A stretch of DNA of 7,307 nucleotides from Gemmataceae bacterium. Lineage in GTDB: Bacteria; Planctomycetota; Planctomycetia; Gemmatales; Gemmataceae. The DNA is taken from positions 1-7,307 of the forward strand of contig CANLGS010000191.1 of the NCBI GenBank assembly GCA_947490035.1. Reading direction: 5' to 3'. The translations under genes and the position numbers were made by a program. The notes beneath the pieces were generated by a model. The model worked only from the letters and a program-made list of their open reading frames with translations, had not been told where the DNA came from and did not search any database. Position 1 is the first letter of the stretch. Every line of letters begins with the position of its first letter. This document shows positions 1-5,974 of the stretch, one piece after another.

Positions 1-29
1 GAACCGGCGCGGACCACTCTCCCCGGCAC

Positions 30-947
30 TCACTTCCCCGCGAACACCCACTTCCGCCACGCCGCTTCGAGCATGGGCAGGTCCGCGGGCTTCCAGCCGG
101 CGGCTTCGAGTCCTTGCGGGACGGTCGGCGTCGCGTTGCCCTCGCTCGGCTTCAGCCCGTCGATGAACATGGGGAACTTCGCCGCGCCGGGGCCGTAGGC
201 GAGGTAGTCGGCGAAGCTGGTCGCGAGTACGTCGCCGCCGGTGATCTTGGCGTCGCCCCACACGTCGGCCAGCGCCGGCACCTTCCCGCCCTTCGTCCCG
301 TAGATCGCCACCTTCGCTTGGGCACGGTACGCGGTGTACCGCTTCGACGTGGCGCCTTCGGCGCGCATCGCGGTGGCGCGGCCGAACCCGTCGCGCAGCC
401 ACTCGGGGACGTTCTGCGTGCCGGTGCCCTTCGCCTTCAGCAGTTCGCCGGCGACGCGCGCCGCGGTGTTCGCGTAGAGGTCTTCGTCGGTCGGCTTGCC
501 CCCCACCTTGACCGAATCGGCGAGGAACGGCGGATCGGCGCGCAGGTCGGCGTGAGTATTGTCGGTCGGATCGCCGAGCATCGCCCGCCGCATCAGAGCC
601 TGGTATTCCTTGATTTCGGGCATTAAGTACACGACCAGTTTGCCCTTCCACGCGGTGTCCTTCTCTTCGTACTTGAGCGTCTTGCGGGCCAGTGCCGTCG
701 TCTTCTCCAGAACCTCGCCGAGCGTCTTCGCCTTCTCTTCGGACATCGACCCGACGACGAGGTAGTTGTTCGTTTCTACGGCCGTCGGCTTCTCGATGCC
801 GGCTTTCTTGAGGTTCGCGACGGCGGTCGCCTTCGCCTTCTCCACCAACTCTTTGTCCTGAGCGCGCGCGGCGCTCGGCAGGGCGACGGCGACAACGACC
901 GCGGCGAATAGCGCGGCCACGACAGCGGACCGAACGCGAAGTGACAT
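30..947 (-). CDS. Secreted peptidase-MA-like protein lacking the zinc motif
   Basis: Complete 305-residue protein. Residues 1-29 form a clear Sec signal peptide: basic MSLRVR, a long Ala/Val core, then SAARA before QDK, so the mature protein is periplasmic or secreted. The body resembles the gluzincin 'peptidase MA' fold. It has a VVYLMPEIKEYQALM segment (105-119), NVPEWLRDGFGRA (179-191, like the 'lPxWlxEG' segment after the zinc helix) and a C-terminal LEAAGWKPADLPMLEAAWRKWV (280-301, like the usual 'G.s..elE.aWr.wv' ending). Where HExxH is expected, the sequence reads ARVAGELLKAKG (163-174) with no histidines, so it is probably catalytically dead; the fold assignment is inferred. The ATG at 947 is preceded by GGAG about 8 nt upstream. 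It lies 52 bp downstream of dapB on the same strand and may be co-transcribed or use its own promoter. Function is unknown. Confidence 0.85.
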   Translation of the reverse strand: MSLRVRSAVVAALFAAVVVAVALPSAARAQDKELVEKAKATAVANLKKAGIEKPTAVETNNYLVVGSMSEEKAKTLGEVLEKTTALARKTLKYEEKDTAWKGKLVVYLMPEIKEYQALMRRAMLGDPTDNTHADLRADPPFLADSVKVGGKPTDEDLYANTAARVAGELLKAKGTGTQNVPEWLRDGFGRATAMRAEGATSKRYTAYRAQAKVAIYGTKGGKVPALADVWGDAKITGGDVLATSFADYLAYGPGAAKFPMFIDGLKPSEGNATPTVPQGLEAAGWKPADLPMLEAAWRKWVFAGK

Positions 948-981
948 TGGCGCGTCTCCGGGGTGAGAGGGAAGGAAGTGA

Positions 982-987
982 TTATAG
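982..987 (-). promoter_or_regulatory. Candidate -10 box for the secreted protein gene
   Basis: On the minus strand the 52-bp gap after dapB contains a perfect TATAAT, about 35 nt before the ATG at 947. That placement suits a sigma-70-type promoter in an otherwise GC-rich gap. No convincing TTGACA-like -35 box sits 16-18 nt upstream; the nearest is TTGGGG at 19 nt, inside the dapB 3' end. It may therefore be weak, need an activator, or be chance. Confidence 0.3.
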
Positions 988-999
988 CTCGCGAAGTGT

Positions 1000-1791
1000 T
1001 CACAACCCCAAAACGTCGTTCATGGTGTAGCGCCCGGCGGGGCGGTTCGCCATCCATTTCGCGGCCAGCAGCGCGCCCTTCGCGTAGCTGTCGCGGCTGT
1101 GGCCCTTGTGAACCAGTTCCAGCGTCTCGCCGATCGTGGTGAAGATGATCGTGTGTTCGCCGACGTTGTCGCCGCCGCGGACCGCGTGGACCCCGATCTC
1201 GGTGTCCGTGCGCTCGCCCACGATCCCCTCGCGACCGTGGACGAACTCACCGCCCTGCACGGCCTGAATGATCTCCGCGAACCGCATCGCGGTGCCGCTG
1301 GGCGAGTCCTTCTTGAACCGGTGGTGGCGCTCCACGATCTCGGCGTCGAAGCCCTTCCCGTGCAGCTTCTCCGCGGTCAGCTTCACGAGGTTGAACAGCA
1401 GGTTCACGACGAGGCTCATGTTCGGGGCGAACAGCACGGCGGTCATGTGCGCGGCGGCTTCGATGTCCGCTTTCTGCGCGTCGGTGTGACCGGTGGTGGC
1501 GACGACGAGCGGAATCTGCCGGTCCGCGCACGTCTGGAGAACGGCCATCGTGCCCGGCGGCGCGGAGAAGTCGATGAGCGTATCGACGCGCAGCCCGAGC
1601 GGGATGTCGGAGCGGATCGGCACGCCGACGTGCCCGATGCCCGCGACCTCGCCGGCGTCCTTCCCCTGGAGCGGGTTGCCCGCCGCGTCGATGGCCGCGA
1701 CGAGCACCAACTGCGGGTCGTCCTTCGCCAGCGCGACGAGCCGCTGACCCATCCGCCCGCACGCCCCGTTGATCGCGATGTGAATCTTCAT
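1000..1791 (-). CDS. dapB: 4-hydroxy-tetrahydrodipicolinate reductase (DapB)
   Basis: Cytosolic enzyme that reduces the dehydrated product of DapA with NAD(P)H, giving tetrahydrodipicolinate for diaminopimelate and lysine synthesis. The 263-residue length is normal for the family. Residues 9-15 (GACGRMG) are the nucleotide-binding glycine loop, TTGHT (99-103) and APNMS (122-126) are conserved family segments, and EIVERHHRFKKDSPSGTA (151-168) is the DapB signature. In that signature His156/His157 and Lys160 correspond to the catalytic His-His...Lys and PSGT binds substrate. The C-terminal HAVRGGDNVGEH (202-213) is also typical. I chose the ATG at 1791 because MKIHIAINGACGRMG is the standard N-terminus; a GGAA lies about 7 nt upstream. 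An in-frame TTG at 1809 would add six residues but overlaps the inverted repeat. The repeat arm ends 16 nt before the start, so the native leader was probably replaced by the inserted cassette. Confidence 0.96.
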   Translation of the reverse strand: MKIHIAINGACGRMGQRLVALAKDDPQLVLVAAIDAAGNPLQGKDAGEVAGIGHVGVPIRSDIPLGLRVDTLIDFSAPPGTMAVLQTCADRQIPLVVATTGHTDAQKADIEAAAHMTAVLFAPNMSLVVNLLFNLVKLTAEKLHGKGFDAEIVERHHRFKKDSPSGTAMRFAEIIQAVQGGEFVHGREGIVGERTDTEIGVHAVRGGDNVGEHTIIFTTIGETLELVHKGHSRDSYAKGALLAAKWMANRPAGRYTMNDVLGL

Positions 1792-1807
1792 GGTAGGTTC
1801 CAAAGGC

Positions 1808-1853
1808 AATGGCCCGCTGATGACGCTGACTTCGACGCAGATGAAATCAGATC
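1808..1853. repeat. Left arm of 46-bp perfect inverted repeat
   Basis: Identical over 46 bases to the reverse complement of 2290-2335; identity stops sharply at 1807 and 1854. The arm contains CTGAT at 1817-1821 and ATCAG at 1846-1850, so it also has short self-complementary ends. It lies between the GxxExxY stop codon (1863) and the dapB start (1791), so it is transcribed in the dapB leader. Confidence 0.95.
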
Positions 1854-1862
1854 GAGCAGAAA

Positions 1863-2267
1863 TCAGGTTGAAGCGTTGGTGCTGAGTGATCGCTGGCGCG
1901 CCGTTTCGTACACCTTGCGGCGGACTTCCGGCTTCGGTCCGAAGTTGAGCAACAGACCGACGTTGATGTCGGTGGCCTTGAGGTAATTCAACAACTGCGC
2001 GTGGTGTTCAGTGACGATTCCTCCAGCCGCTTTGAGTTCGACGATCACGCACCCTTCCACGAGAAGGTCCGCGAAATACTCGCCCACCACGACACCCGAA
2101 TAGTACACCTTGAGCGGCGCCTGTGGAATGATCGTCAGCCCCCGCGCCACCAATTCGACTTCCATCGCGTTCTGATAAACCTTTTCCAAGAACCCGTAAC
2201 CGAGTGTGTTGTAGACGTTGTAGAACGCCGCGATGATCCGCTCGGTGATCTCGGTGTGCGTGTACAT
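1863..2267 (-). CDS. GxxExxY protein, PD-(D/E)XK nuclease-like
   Basis: A 134-residue cytosolic protein. Residues 25-31 (GFLEKVY) are the defining GxxExxY motif. Further on are FADLLVEG (65-72), IVELKAAGG (75-83), HHAQLLNYLKAT (88-99) and GLLLNFGPK (104-112), all typical of this family, which Pfam places among PD-(D/E)XK nuclease superfamily proteins. Glu28, Asp67 and the ELK of residues 77-79 fit an E...D...ExK metal-binding core; nuclease activity is inferred and no substrate is known. The ATG at 2267 has a good ribosome site (GAGAGGA, about 5 nt spacing) and starts MYTHTEITERII, a normal family N-terminus. A longer frame back to a TTG at 2357 would translate the right repeat arm into an acidic peptide and overlap thrC, so I rejected it. 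The gene is the only cargo of the inverted-repeat cassette and runs in the thrC-dapB direction. Confidence 0.9.
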   Translation of the reverse strand: MYTHTEITERIIAAFYNVYNTLGYGFLEKVYQNAMEVELVARGLTIIPQAPLKVYYSGVVVGEYFADLLVEGCVIVELKAAGGIVTEHHAQLLNYLKATDINVGLLLNFGPKPEVRRKVYETARQRSLSTNAST

Positions 2268-2289
2268 CGTTTTCCTCTCGCTCCTGTCT

Positions 2290-2335
2290 GATCTGATTTC
2301 ATCTGCGTCGAAGTCAGCGTCATCAGCGGGCCATT
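2290..2335. repeat. Right arm of 46-bp perfect inverted repeat
   Basis: Exact reverse complement of 1808-1853. It lies between the thrC stop (2341-2343) and the GxxExxY start (2267), just upstream of that gene's ribosome site. Read in the GxxExxY frame it has no stop and encodes an acidic peptide beginning WPADDADFDADEIRS. Confidence 0.95.
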
Positions 2336-2340
2336 CTTGC

Positions 2341-3735
2341 TCACCCGTGCGTCTCAATTGCCTTCACGATCGCGGCGAGGTCGTTCGGCACCGGGACGGC
2401 GCGGTTCGCGAACGCGACCGACTTCACGCCGCGCTTGCCGAGCTTCGCGTCGAACGTCGCCTGGTCCGCCGTGTGGTACGCGACGGTCTCGTCCGAGTCT
2501 TTCAGGACGTGCCCGGTCAGAATACACACCACGCGTTCGTCCTTGCCGATCACGCCTTCGCGCACGAGTTGCCGCAACCCGGCGACGCTCGCGGCACTCG
2601 CGGGTTCGCAGCCCAGACCGCCGGCGCCGATCTTCGCTTTCGCGTCGAGAATCTCGGCGTCGGGAACGGACCGCACCACGCCGTTGCAGCGGTCGAGCGC
2701 GCGAAGCGCCTTCGGCAGGTTCACCGGCCGGTTGATCTCGATCGCGCTCGCGAGCGTGTCCGCGCGGCGGTTGTTTGAATCAAGTGCGGTGTAGTAACTG
2801 TCGATCTTCGATTGGTCGAATTGCCCGCCGTTCCAGCGGAGACCGTGCTTCTCGTAAAGCTGGTAGAACGTGTCCGCGCCGGCCGCGTTGATGACCGCGA
2901 GCCGCGGCACACGCGCGATCAGCCCCAACTCCGCGAGTTCGCCAAACGCCTTCGCGAAGCTCGACACGTTGCCCAGGTTGCCGCCCGGCACCACCACCCA
3001 GTCCGGCACCTCCCACCGCAGTGCTTCCAGCACGCGGTACATGATCGTCTTCTGCCCTTCGAGGCGGAACGGGTTCACGCTGTTCACGAGGTAGATGCCG
3101 AGTTGCCGGCTGACCTCCTGCACGCGGCGGAGCGCGTCGTCGAAGTCGCCGTGGATTTGCAACGTGAGCGCGCCGTGTTCGAGCGCCTGCGACAGCTTCC
3201 CGTAGCTGATCTTGCCGCTGCCGATGAAGATGACGCCGCGCATCAGTTGCGTGGCCGCGCAGTACACCGCGAGGCTCGCGCTGGTGTTGCCCGTGCTGGC
3301 GCACGCGGCCCGCGCCGCGCCGGTCATGCGCGCGTGCGTGAAGGCCGCGCACATGCCGTTGTCCTTGAAACTGCCGCTCGGGTTCATCCCCTCGTACTGA
3401 AGGAACAGCCGCCCCGCGTTCAGCCCGGCGTAGGAAGCTACTGCGTCCGCGCGCTGGCAGAGCGTCTGCCCTTCGCCGATGGTGATGATGGCGTCGTCGG
3501 GCGCGAACGGGAGGAGTTCGCGGAACCGCCACACGCCGGAGAAGTCCAGCGGGTTCGCGCGGTTCGCCCACTTGCCCTCGAAGTGTTTGAGCGACTTCGG
3601 AACCGGCACGCGGTTCCAGTCGTAGGCCACGTCGAGCAGGCCGCCGCACCGCGGACACCGGAACGCGGTGGCGGAGAGGTCGGCGGTGCCGCCGCAGGCC
3701 GGGTCGGTGCACTGTTGGAAGACGGTATCTGACAT
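2341..3735 (-). CDS. thrC: Threonine synthase
   Basis: PLP enzyme converting O-phosphohomoserine to threonine and phosphate, the last step of threonine synthesis, in the cytosol. The protein has 464 residues. An N-terminal zinc-ribbon-like segment has Cys9, Cys14, Cys27 and Cys30 (CTDPAC... CPRCGG), as in the threonine synthase class that carries such a domain. GSFKDNGM (121-128) holds the Schiff-base lysine Lys124; ASTGNTSAS (146-154), the PLP-phosphate loop GGNLGN (251-256), GCEPASAAS (375-383) and LTGHVLKD (407-414) are the other fold-type II landmarks. The ATG at 3735 gives [14 protein letters not shown]; no strong ribosome site is visible, but no alternative start preserves the first cysteines. 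It follows the histidine kinase by 26 bp, so translation may be coupled. The inverted-repeat cassette starts 5 bp past its stop, followed by dapB. Confidence 0.95.
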   Translation of the reverse strand: MSDTVFQQCTDPACGGTADLSATAFRCPRCGGLLDVAYDWNRVPVPKSLKHFEGKWANRANPLDFSGVWRFRELLPFAPDDAIITIGEGQTLCQRADAVASYAGLNAGRLFLQYEGMNPSGSFKDNGMCAAFTHARMTGAARAACASTGNTSASLAVYCAATQLMRGVIFIGSGKISYGKLSQALEHGALTLQIHGDFDDALRRVQEVSRQLGIYLVNSVNPFRLEGQKTIMYRVLEALRWEVPDWVVVPGGNLGNVSSFAKAFGELAELGLIARVPRLAVINAAGADTFYQLYEKHGLRWNGGQFDQSKIDSYYTALDSNNRRADTLASAIEINRPVNLPKALRALDRCNGVVRSVPDAEILDAKAKIGAGGLGCEPASAASVAGLRQLVREGVIGKDERVVCILTGHVLKDSDETVAYHTADQATFDAKLGKRGVKSVAFANRAVPVPNDLAAIVKAIETHG

Positions 3736-3761
3736 GACGCTGTTTTAGCAGGTCGGCCGGC

Positions 3762-4886
3762 TCACTTCACCCCGAGCGTCTCCTCGCGCGGCAGGTACAC
3801 CGCGAACGTCGTCCCGACCCCGACCGCGCTCCTCACGCCGATGTGCCCGCCGCTCTGCTCGACGATCCTGACCACGGTCGCGAGGCCCAACCCGGTCCCG
3901 TGGACCTTGGTGGTGAAGAACGGCTCGAAGACCCGCGCCTGCACCTCGGGCGGCATCCCGCTCCCGGTGTCCGTTACGCTCAGAAGGACGTGCGGGCCGG
4001 CGCGGCCGCCGGGGTGGGCGTGCGCCGCGTCCAGTTCGACGTTCCGGGTTTCGACCGCCAACCGGCCGCCGCCGGGCATCGCGTCGCGGGCGTTCACCGC
4101 CAGGTTCATCAGCACCTGCCCGACCTGTCCGGGGTCGGCGCGGACCGCCCACAGGTCGGGGGCGAGGGCGGTGACCAGCCGCACGCCGTCCCCGATCAGA
4201 CAGCGGAGCAGGTTGTCGGCGTCGGCCACCACCTCGTTCAGATTGAACACGCGCGGGGCCAGAACCTGCCGGCGGATGAACGCGAGGAGTTGTCTGGTCA
4301 GCCCGACCGACCGCTCGCCCGCCTGGTGAATCTGGGCGACCAAACTTCGGGACGGGTCGTCCGGTGGCAGGTTCTGGAGGAGCAGGTCGCTGCACCCGTT
4401 AATGATGGTGAGGAGGTTGTTGAAGTCGTGGGCCACGCCGCCGGCGAGTTGCCCCAACACTTCCATCTTCTGGGCCTGCCGGAACTGCTCCTCCAGGTCG
4501 CGCCGGGTCGCGGCCTCCCGCACCTCCCGCTCGACCGCCGGGACCAGCCGCGCGAGCGAGTCCGTAGCGACGCAGTCGTTCGCCCCGGCCCGCATCGCCT
4601 CGACGGCCGCGTCCACGTCGGCCGTCTCCCTCACGACGATAAACGGCAGGTCCGGGTCCGCCCGGCGCACGAGCGCGAGGCCGACCGCCGCGCCGCAGCC
4701 GGGCAGGTCGTCGCTCGCCAGGACGACGGCCCACGGCCCGGCGGACAGGGCGGCGCAAAGCCCCTCGGCCGTCTCGACGCGCGCCCACGCGGCGTCGATC
4801 CCGCCCCCGCGGAGGGCGTGGATCAGCCGTTCGGCGGCGTCGGGCGCACCCTCGACGACGAGCACGCGAAGCGGTCGTCCCAACAC
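3762..4886 (-). CDS. Soluble sensor histidine kinase with degenerate N-terminal receiver domain
   Basis: 374 residues with no transmembrane segment, so probably a cytosolic signalling kinase. Residues 6-125 form a CheY-like receiver fold ([16 protein letters not shown], then [13 protein letters not shown], then [11 protein letters not shown]). In it the usual acidic pair reads EG (12-13), the phosphoacceptor position four before the conserved Pro62 is Ser58, and the conserved lysine near 109 is Thr, so phosphorylation there is unlikely. Residues 138-205 are a HisKA dimerisation domain with [11 protein letters not shown], phosphoacceptor His153. The ATPase domain has an N-box ([12 protein letters not shown], 259-270), G1 box DTGSGM (306-311), F box EPFFTTK (321-327) and G2 box GTGLGLATV (330-338), all intact, so catalysis should be preserved. 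The start is GTG at 4886 with GAGGG about 5 nt upstream; no ATG lies nearby in frame. No partner response regulator is in the window. Input signal and output target are unknown. Confidence 0.92.
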   Translation of the reverse strand: MLGRPLRVLVVEGAPDAAERLIHALRGGGIDAAWARVETAEGLCAALSAGPWAVVLASDDLPGCGAAVGLALVRRADPDLPFIVVRETADVDAAVEAMRAGANDCVATDSLARLVPAVEREVREAATRRDLEEQFRQAQKMEVLGQLAGGVAHDFNNLLTIINGCSDLLLQNLPPDDPSRSLVAQIHQAGERSVGLTRQLLAFIRRQVLAPRVFNLNEVVADADNLLRCLIGDGVRLVTALAPDLWAVRADPGQVGQVLMNLAVNARDAMPGGGRLAVETRNVELDAAHAHPGGRAGPHVLLSVTDTGSGMPPEVQARVFEPFFTTKVHGTGLGLATVVRIVEQSGGHIGVRSAVGVGTTFAVYLPREETLGVK

Positions 4887-4932
4887 AGTGACCCTCTGGG
4901 CGGGAAGCGGGTCGGCGTCCTATCGCGGTGAA

Positions 4933-4948
4933 GAGCGCGGCCGCGCTC
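4933..4948. repeat. 16-bp perfect palindrome after the small gene
   Basis: GAGCGCGGCCGCGCTC is a perfect palindrome in the 65-bp gap between the small unknown gene and the histidine kinase, a few bases past the stop at 4952. As RNA it could form a 6-bp stem with a GGCC loop. No U-run follows, so it does not look like an intrinsic terminator. It could be an operator or a chance product of high GC. Confidence 0.3.
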
Positions 4949-4951
4949 CCC

Positions 4952-5254
4952 TCAATCGCCGGCTGGCCGGGAAGCCCAGACGGTTTCGGCGCACGCGACC
5001 GCCACCGTCGCCTTGCGGTCGTCCGGCCGCAACAAACCGGACAGGTCGCGGGCCAGGAGGAGCAGGAGCGAGTGCCGGCAGACTACGGCCAGGCGTTCCG
5101 GCGGCGCGCCCATCGCGGACAGCCGGCGCCGCACCCACCGCACCAACCCCGGCGGCCCCCGGTCGAGGTCGAACACGCGGGCGATGACCGGAAGGAGTTG
5201 CGCCACCTCTTCGGGCGGCCGTTCGCCCGGCACCGGCGGTCCGTTCGCGCCCAT
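4952..5254 (-). CDS. Small hypothetical protein
   Basis: A 100-residue protein of unrecognised family. The ATG at 5254 has GAGG about 8 nt upstream. Nearly every codon ends in G or C, as in the neighbouring real genes, which supports coding. It is predicted soluble and basic, with a helix-prone region [17 protein letters not shown] (near 17-33), a basic stretch [12 protein letters not shown] (near 37-48) and a Leu-rich helix [15 protein letters not shown] (near 60-74); there is no signal peptide. A GTG at 5311 in the same frame would add 19 residues and overlap the TAG of the preceding gene by one base, so coupling by that route is possible. It lies 65 bp before the histidine kinase and might be its partner, but nothing in the sequence shows this. 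Confidence 0.65.
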   Translation of the reverse strand: MGANGPPVPGERPPEEVAQLLPVIARVFDLDRGPPGLVRWVRRRLSAMGAPPERLAVVCRHSLLLLLARDLSGLLRPDDRKATVAVACAETVWASRPAGD

Positions 5255-5310
5255 CTGACCCGCCTCGAAAAGTGAACCGGAATCGGACACCCGTGCCGCC
5301 GGCGCGTTCA

Positions 5311-5766
5311 CTACGGAACGGGCGTCGGGTCCAGGAACACCAGCACCTCTTCGGATGTCAGCCCCTGAGCATCGACCGTCGTCGCGCCGAGGAACCCGGA
5401 GTCGGTTCCGTCAGTGCGCAGCTGGACGGTCACGCTGAAGGTGCCGTCGGCGGTGGCGGTTTTGCCGTTCGCCGAGTTACTCCCCTCGAACGTCACGACA
5501 AGGCCGTCGGGGTTCTCGTCCACCACCCTGCCTGTGAGCAGGAACAGGCCGTTGGCGAGTTGCTCGGCCTGGAAGTCCACGATCACCGGGGCGACGTTGG
5601 CCGCGACACGGGTGCCCCCGTCGAGGACGATATCCCCGCGGTCCAGCGGGTCGCCGAGCGGCGTGCCGTCAAGTTGGTATCGCCACTCCAGCGCTTCGAG
5701 GCGGAGAGTCACGCGGCGTCGGGGCGCGGCGCTCTGGGTGCGGGCACGTCGGAAGAAGCCGAACAT
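5311..5766 (-). CDS. Short LEALEWR-segment exported protein with one Ig-like domain
   Basis: 151 residues. The N-terminus is basic (MFGFFRRARTQSAAPRRRV), followed by LRLEALEWR (21-29), which resembles the RLRLEALExR segment near the start of many large Gemmata-type surface or exported proteins. There is no classical hydrophobic signal peptide, as is common for that class. Residues about 58-147 form one beta-rich Ig/cadherin-like domain: APVIVDFQAEQL, GLFLLTGRVVDENPDGLVVTFEG, DGTFSVTVQLRTDGTDSGFLGATTVDAQGLTSEEVLVFLDP. Members of this kind are usually far longer, with many repeats, so this is a minimal version. The gene ends cleanly at a TAG with no sign of frameshift. The 7-mer GAGACGC, 4 nt before the ATG, may act as its ribosome site. 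Function is unknown; a cell-surface or adhesion-type role is inferred from the domain. Confidence 0.8.
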   Translation of the reverse strand: MFGFFRRARTQSAAPRRRVTLRLEALEWRYQLDGTPLGDPLDRGDIVLDGGTRVAANVAPVIVDFQAEQLANGLFLLTGRVVDENPDGLVVTFEGSNSANGKTATADGTFSVTVQLRTDGTDSGFLGATTVDAQGLTSEEVLVFLDPTPVP

Positions 5767-5974
5767 GGGAGCGTCTCACGTCGAGGGCCGTCGCCCGGCC
5801 GCGGGAGTAGCCGCGCGCTCCGGGAACCGGCACCCGGCAACAATCGACGTGGAGAGGGAAAAGATGTCAGCGATTCAGAAAAAAGTCCGACGGGCTTGAA
5901 ATGACAGGCAGAAGAAGAGTTTCGGGAAAGGTGGCGGGTTAGACGCGTGCGGACGACCCTTCCCACAAGATCGA
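5767..5974. other. Gene-free spacer upstream of the LEALEWR protein
   Basis: 208 bp with no convincing gene. It is mixed in composition, with an A/T-richer core around 5855-5935, and should hold the 3' end of the kinase transcript and the promoter of the LEALEWR gene. No confident -35/-10 pair was found. A short GC hairpin (CCGGG...CCCGG) lies near 5821-5838. Confidence 0.5.
5879..5897 (-). terminator. Weak candidate terminator after the kinase gene
   Basis: On the minus strand an imperfect small stem (AAGCC / GGACTT with one mismatch) is followed at once by six Ts. The stem is too short for a confident intrinsic terminator, but it sits about 80 nt past the kinase stop codon on the right strand. 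Confidence 0.2.

Larger units (their letters stand above)
1808..2335. mobile_element. Inverted-repeat cassette carrying a GxxExxY gene
   Basis: A 528-bp unit bounded by a perfect 46-bp inverted repeat (1808-1853 and 2290-2335), enclosing a single minus-strand gene for a GxxExxY protein. It begins 5 bp after the thrC stop and ends 16 bp before the dapB start, so without it thrC and dapB would be separated by about 21 bp. No transposase or recombinase is encoded and no target-site duplication is visible at the outer edges (CAAAGGC on the left, CTTGCTC on the right). Movement would need factors supplied in trans, or another mechanism such as recombination between repeats. The mobile nature is inferred from the long exact repeats and the neat intergenic placement; the repeats and gene are directly visible. 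Confidence 0.75.

Noticed and set aside
1000..1809. Extended dapB from a TTG at 1809
   Set aside because: The added MPLEPT is not typical of DapB, and its start would lie inside the inverted repeat; MKIHIAINGACGRMG fits the family.
1099..1986. Long plus-strand open frame across dapB and the left repeat
   Set aside because: It is antisense to DapB, Arg/His/Val-rich, lacks domain-like sequence, and arises from the GC-rich codon pattern of the opposite strand.
1801..2341. Target-site duplication flanking the inverted-repeat cassette
   Set aside because: The outer flanks (AAAGGC and CTTGCT) share no direct repeat, so no duplication can be claimed.
1863..2357. Longer GxxExxY reading frame starting at a TTG inside the end of thrC
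   Set aside because: The extra 30 residues translate the repeat arm and overlap thrC, while the ATG at 2267 has a good ribosome site and the normal family N-terminus.
2812..3732. 306-codon plus-strand open frame opposite thrC
   Set aside because: Entirely antisense to a clear threonine synthase and without any protein-like motifs.
3843..4931. 362-codon plus-strand open frame opposite the histidine kinase
   Set aside because: Shadow of the kinase frame in high-GC DNA; the composition is unlike a folded protein.
5272..5904. 210-codon plus-strand open frame over the LEALEWR gene
   Set aside because: Low-complexity Arg/Gly/Ala-rich translation antisense to a gene with recognisable domains.
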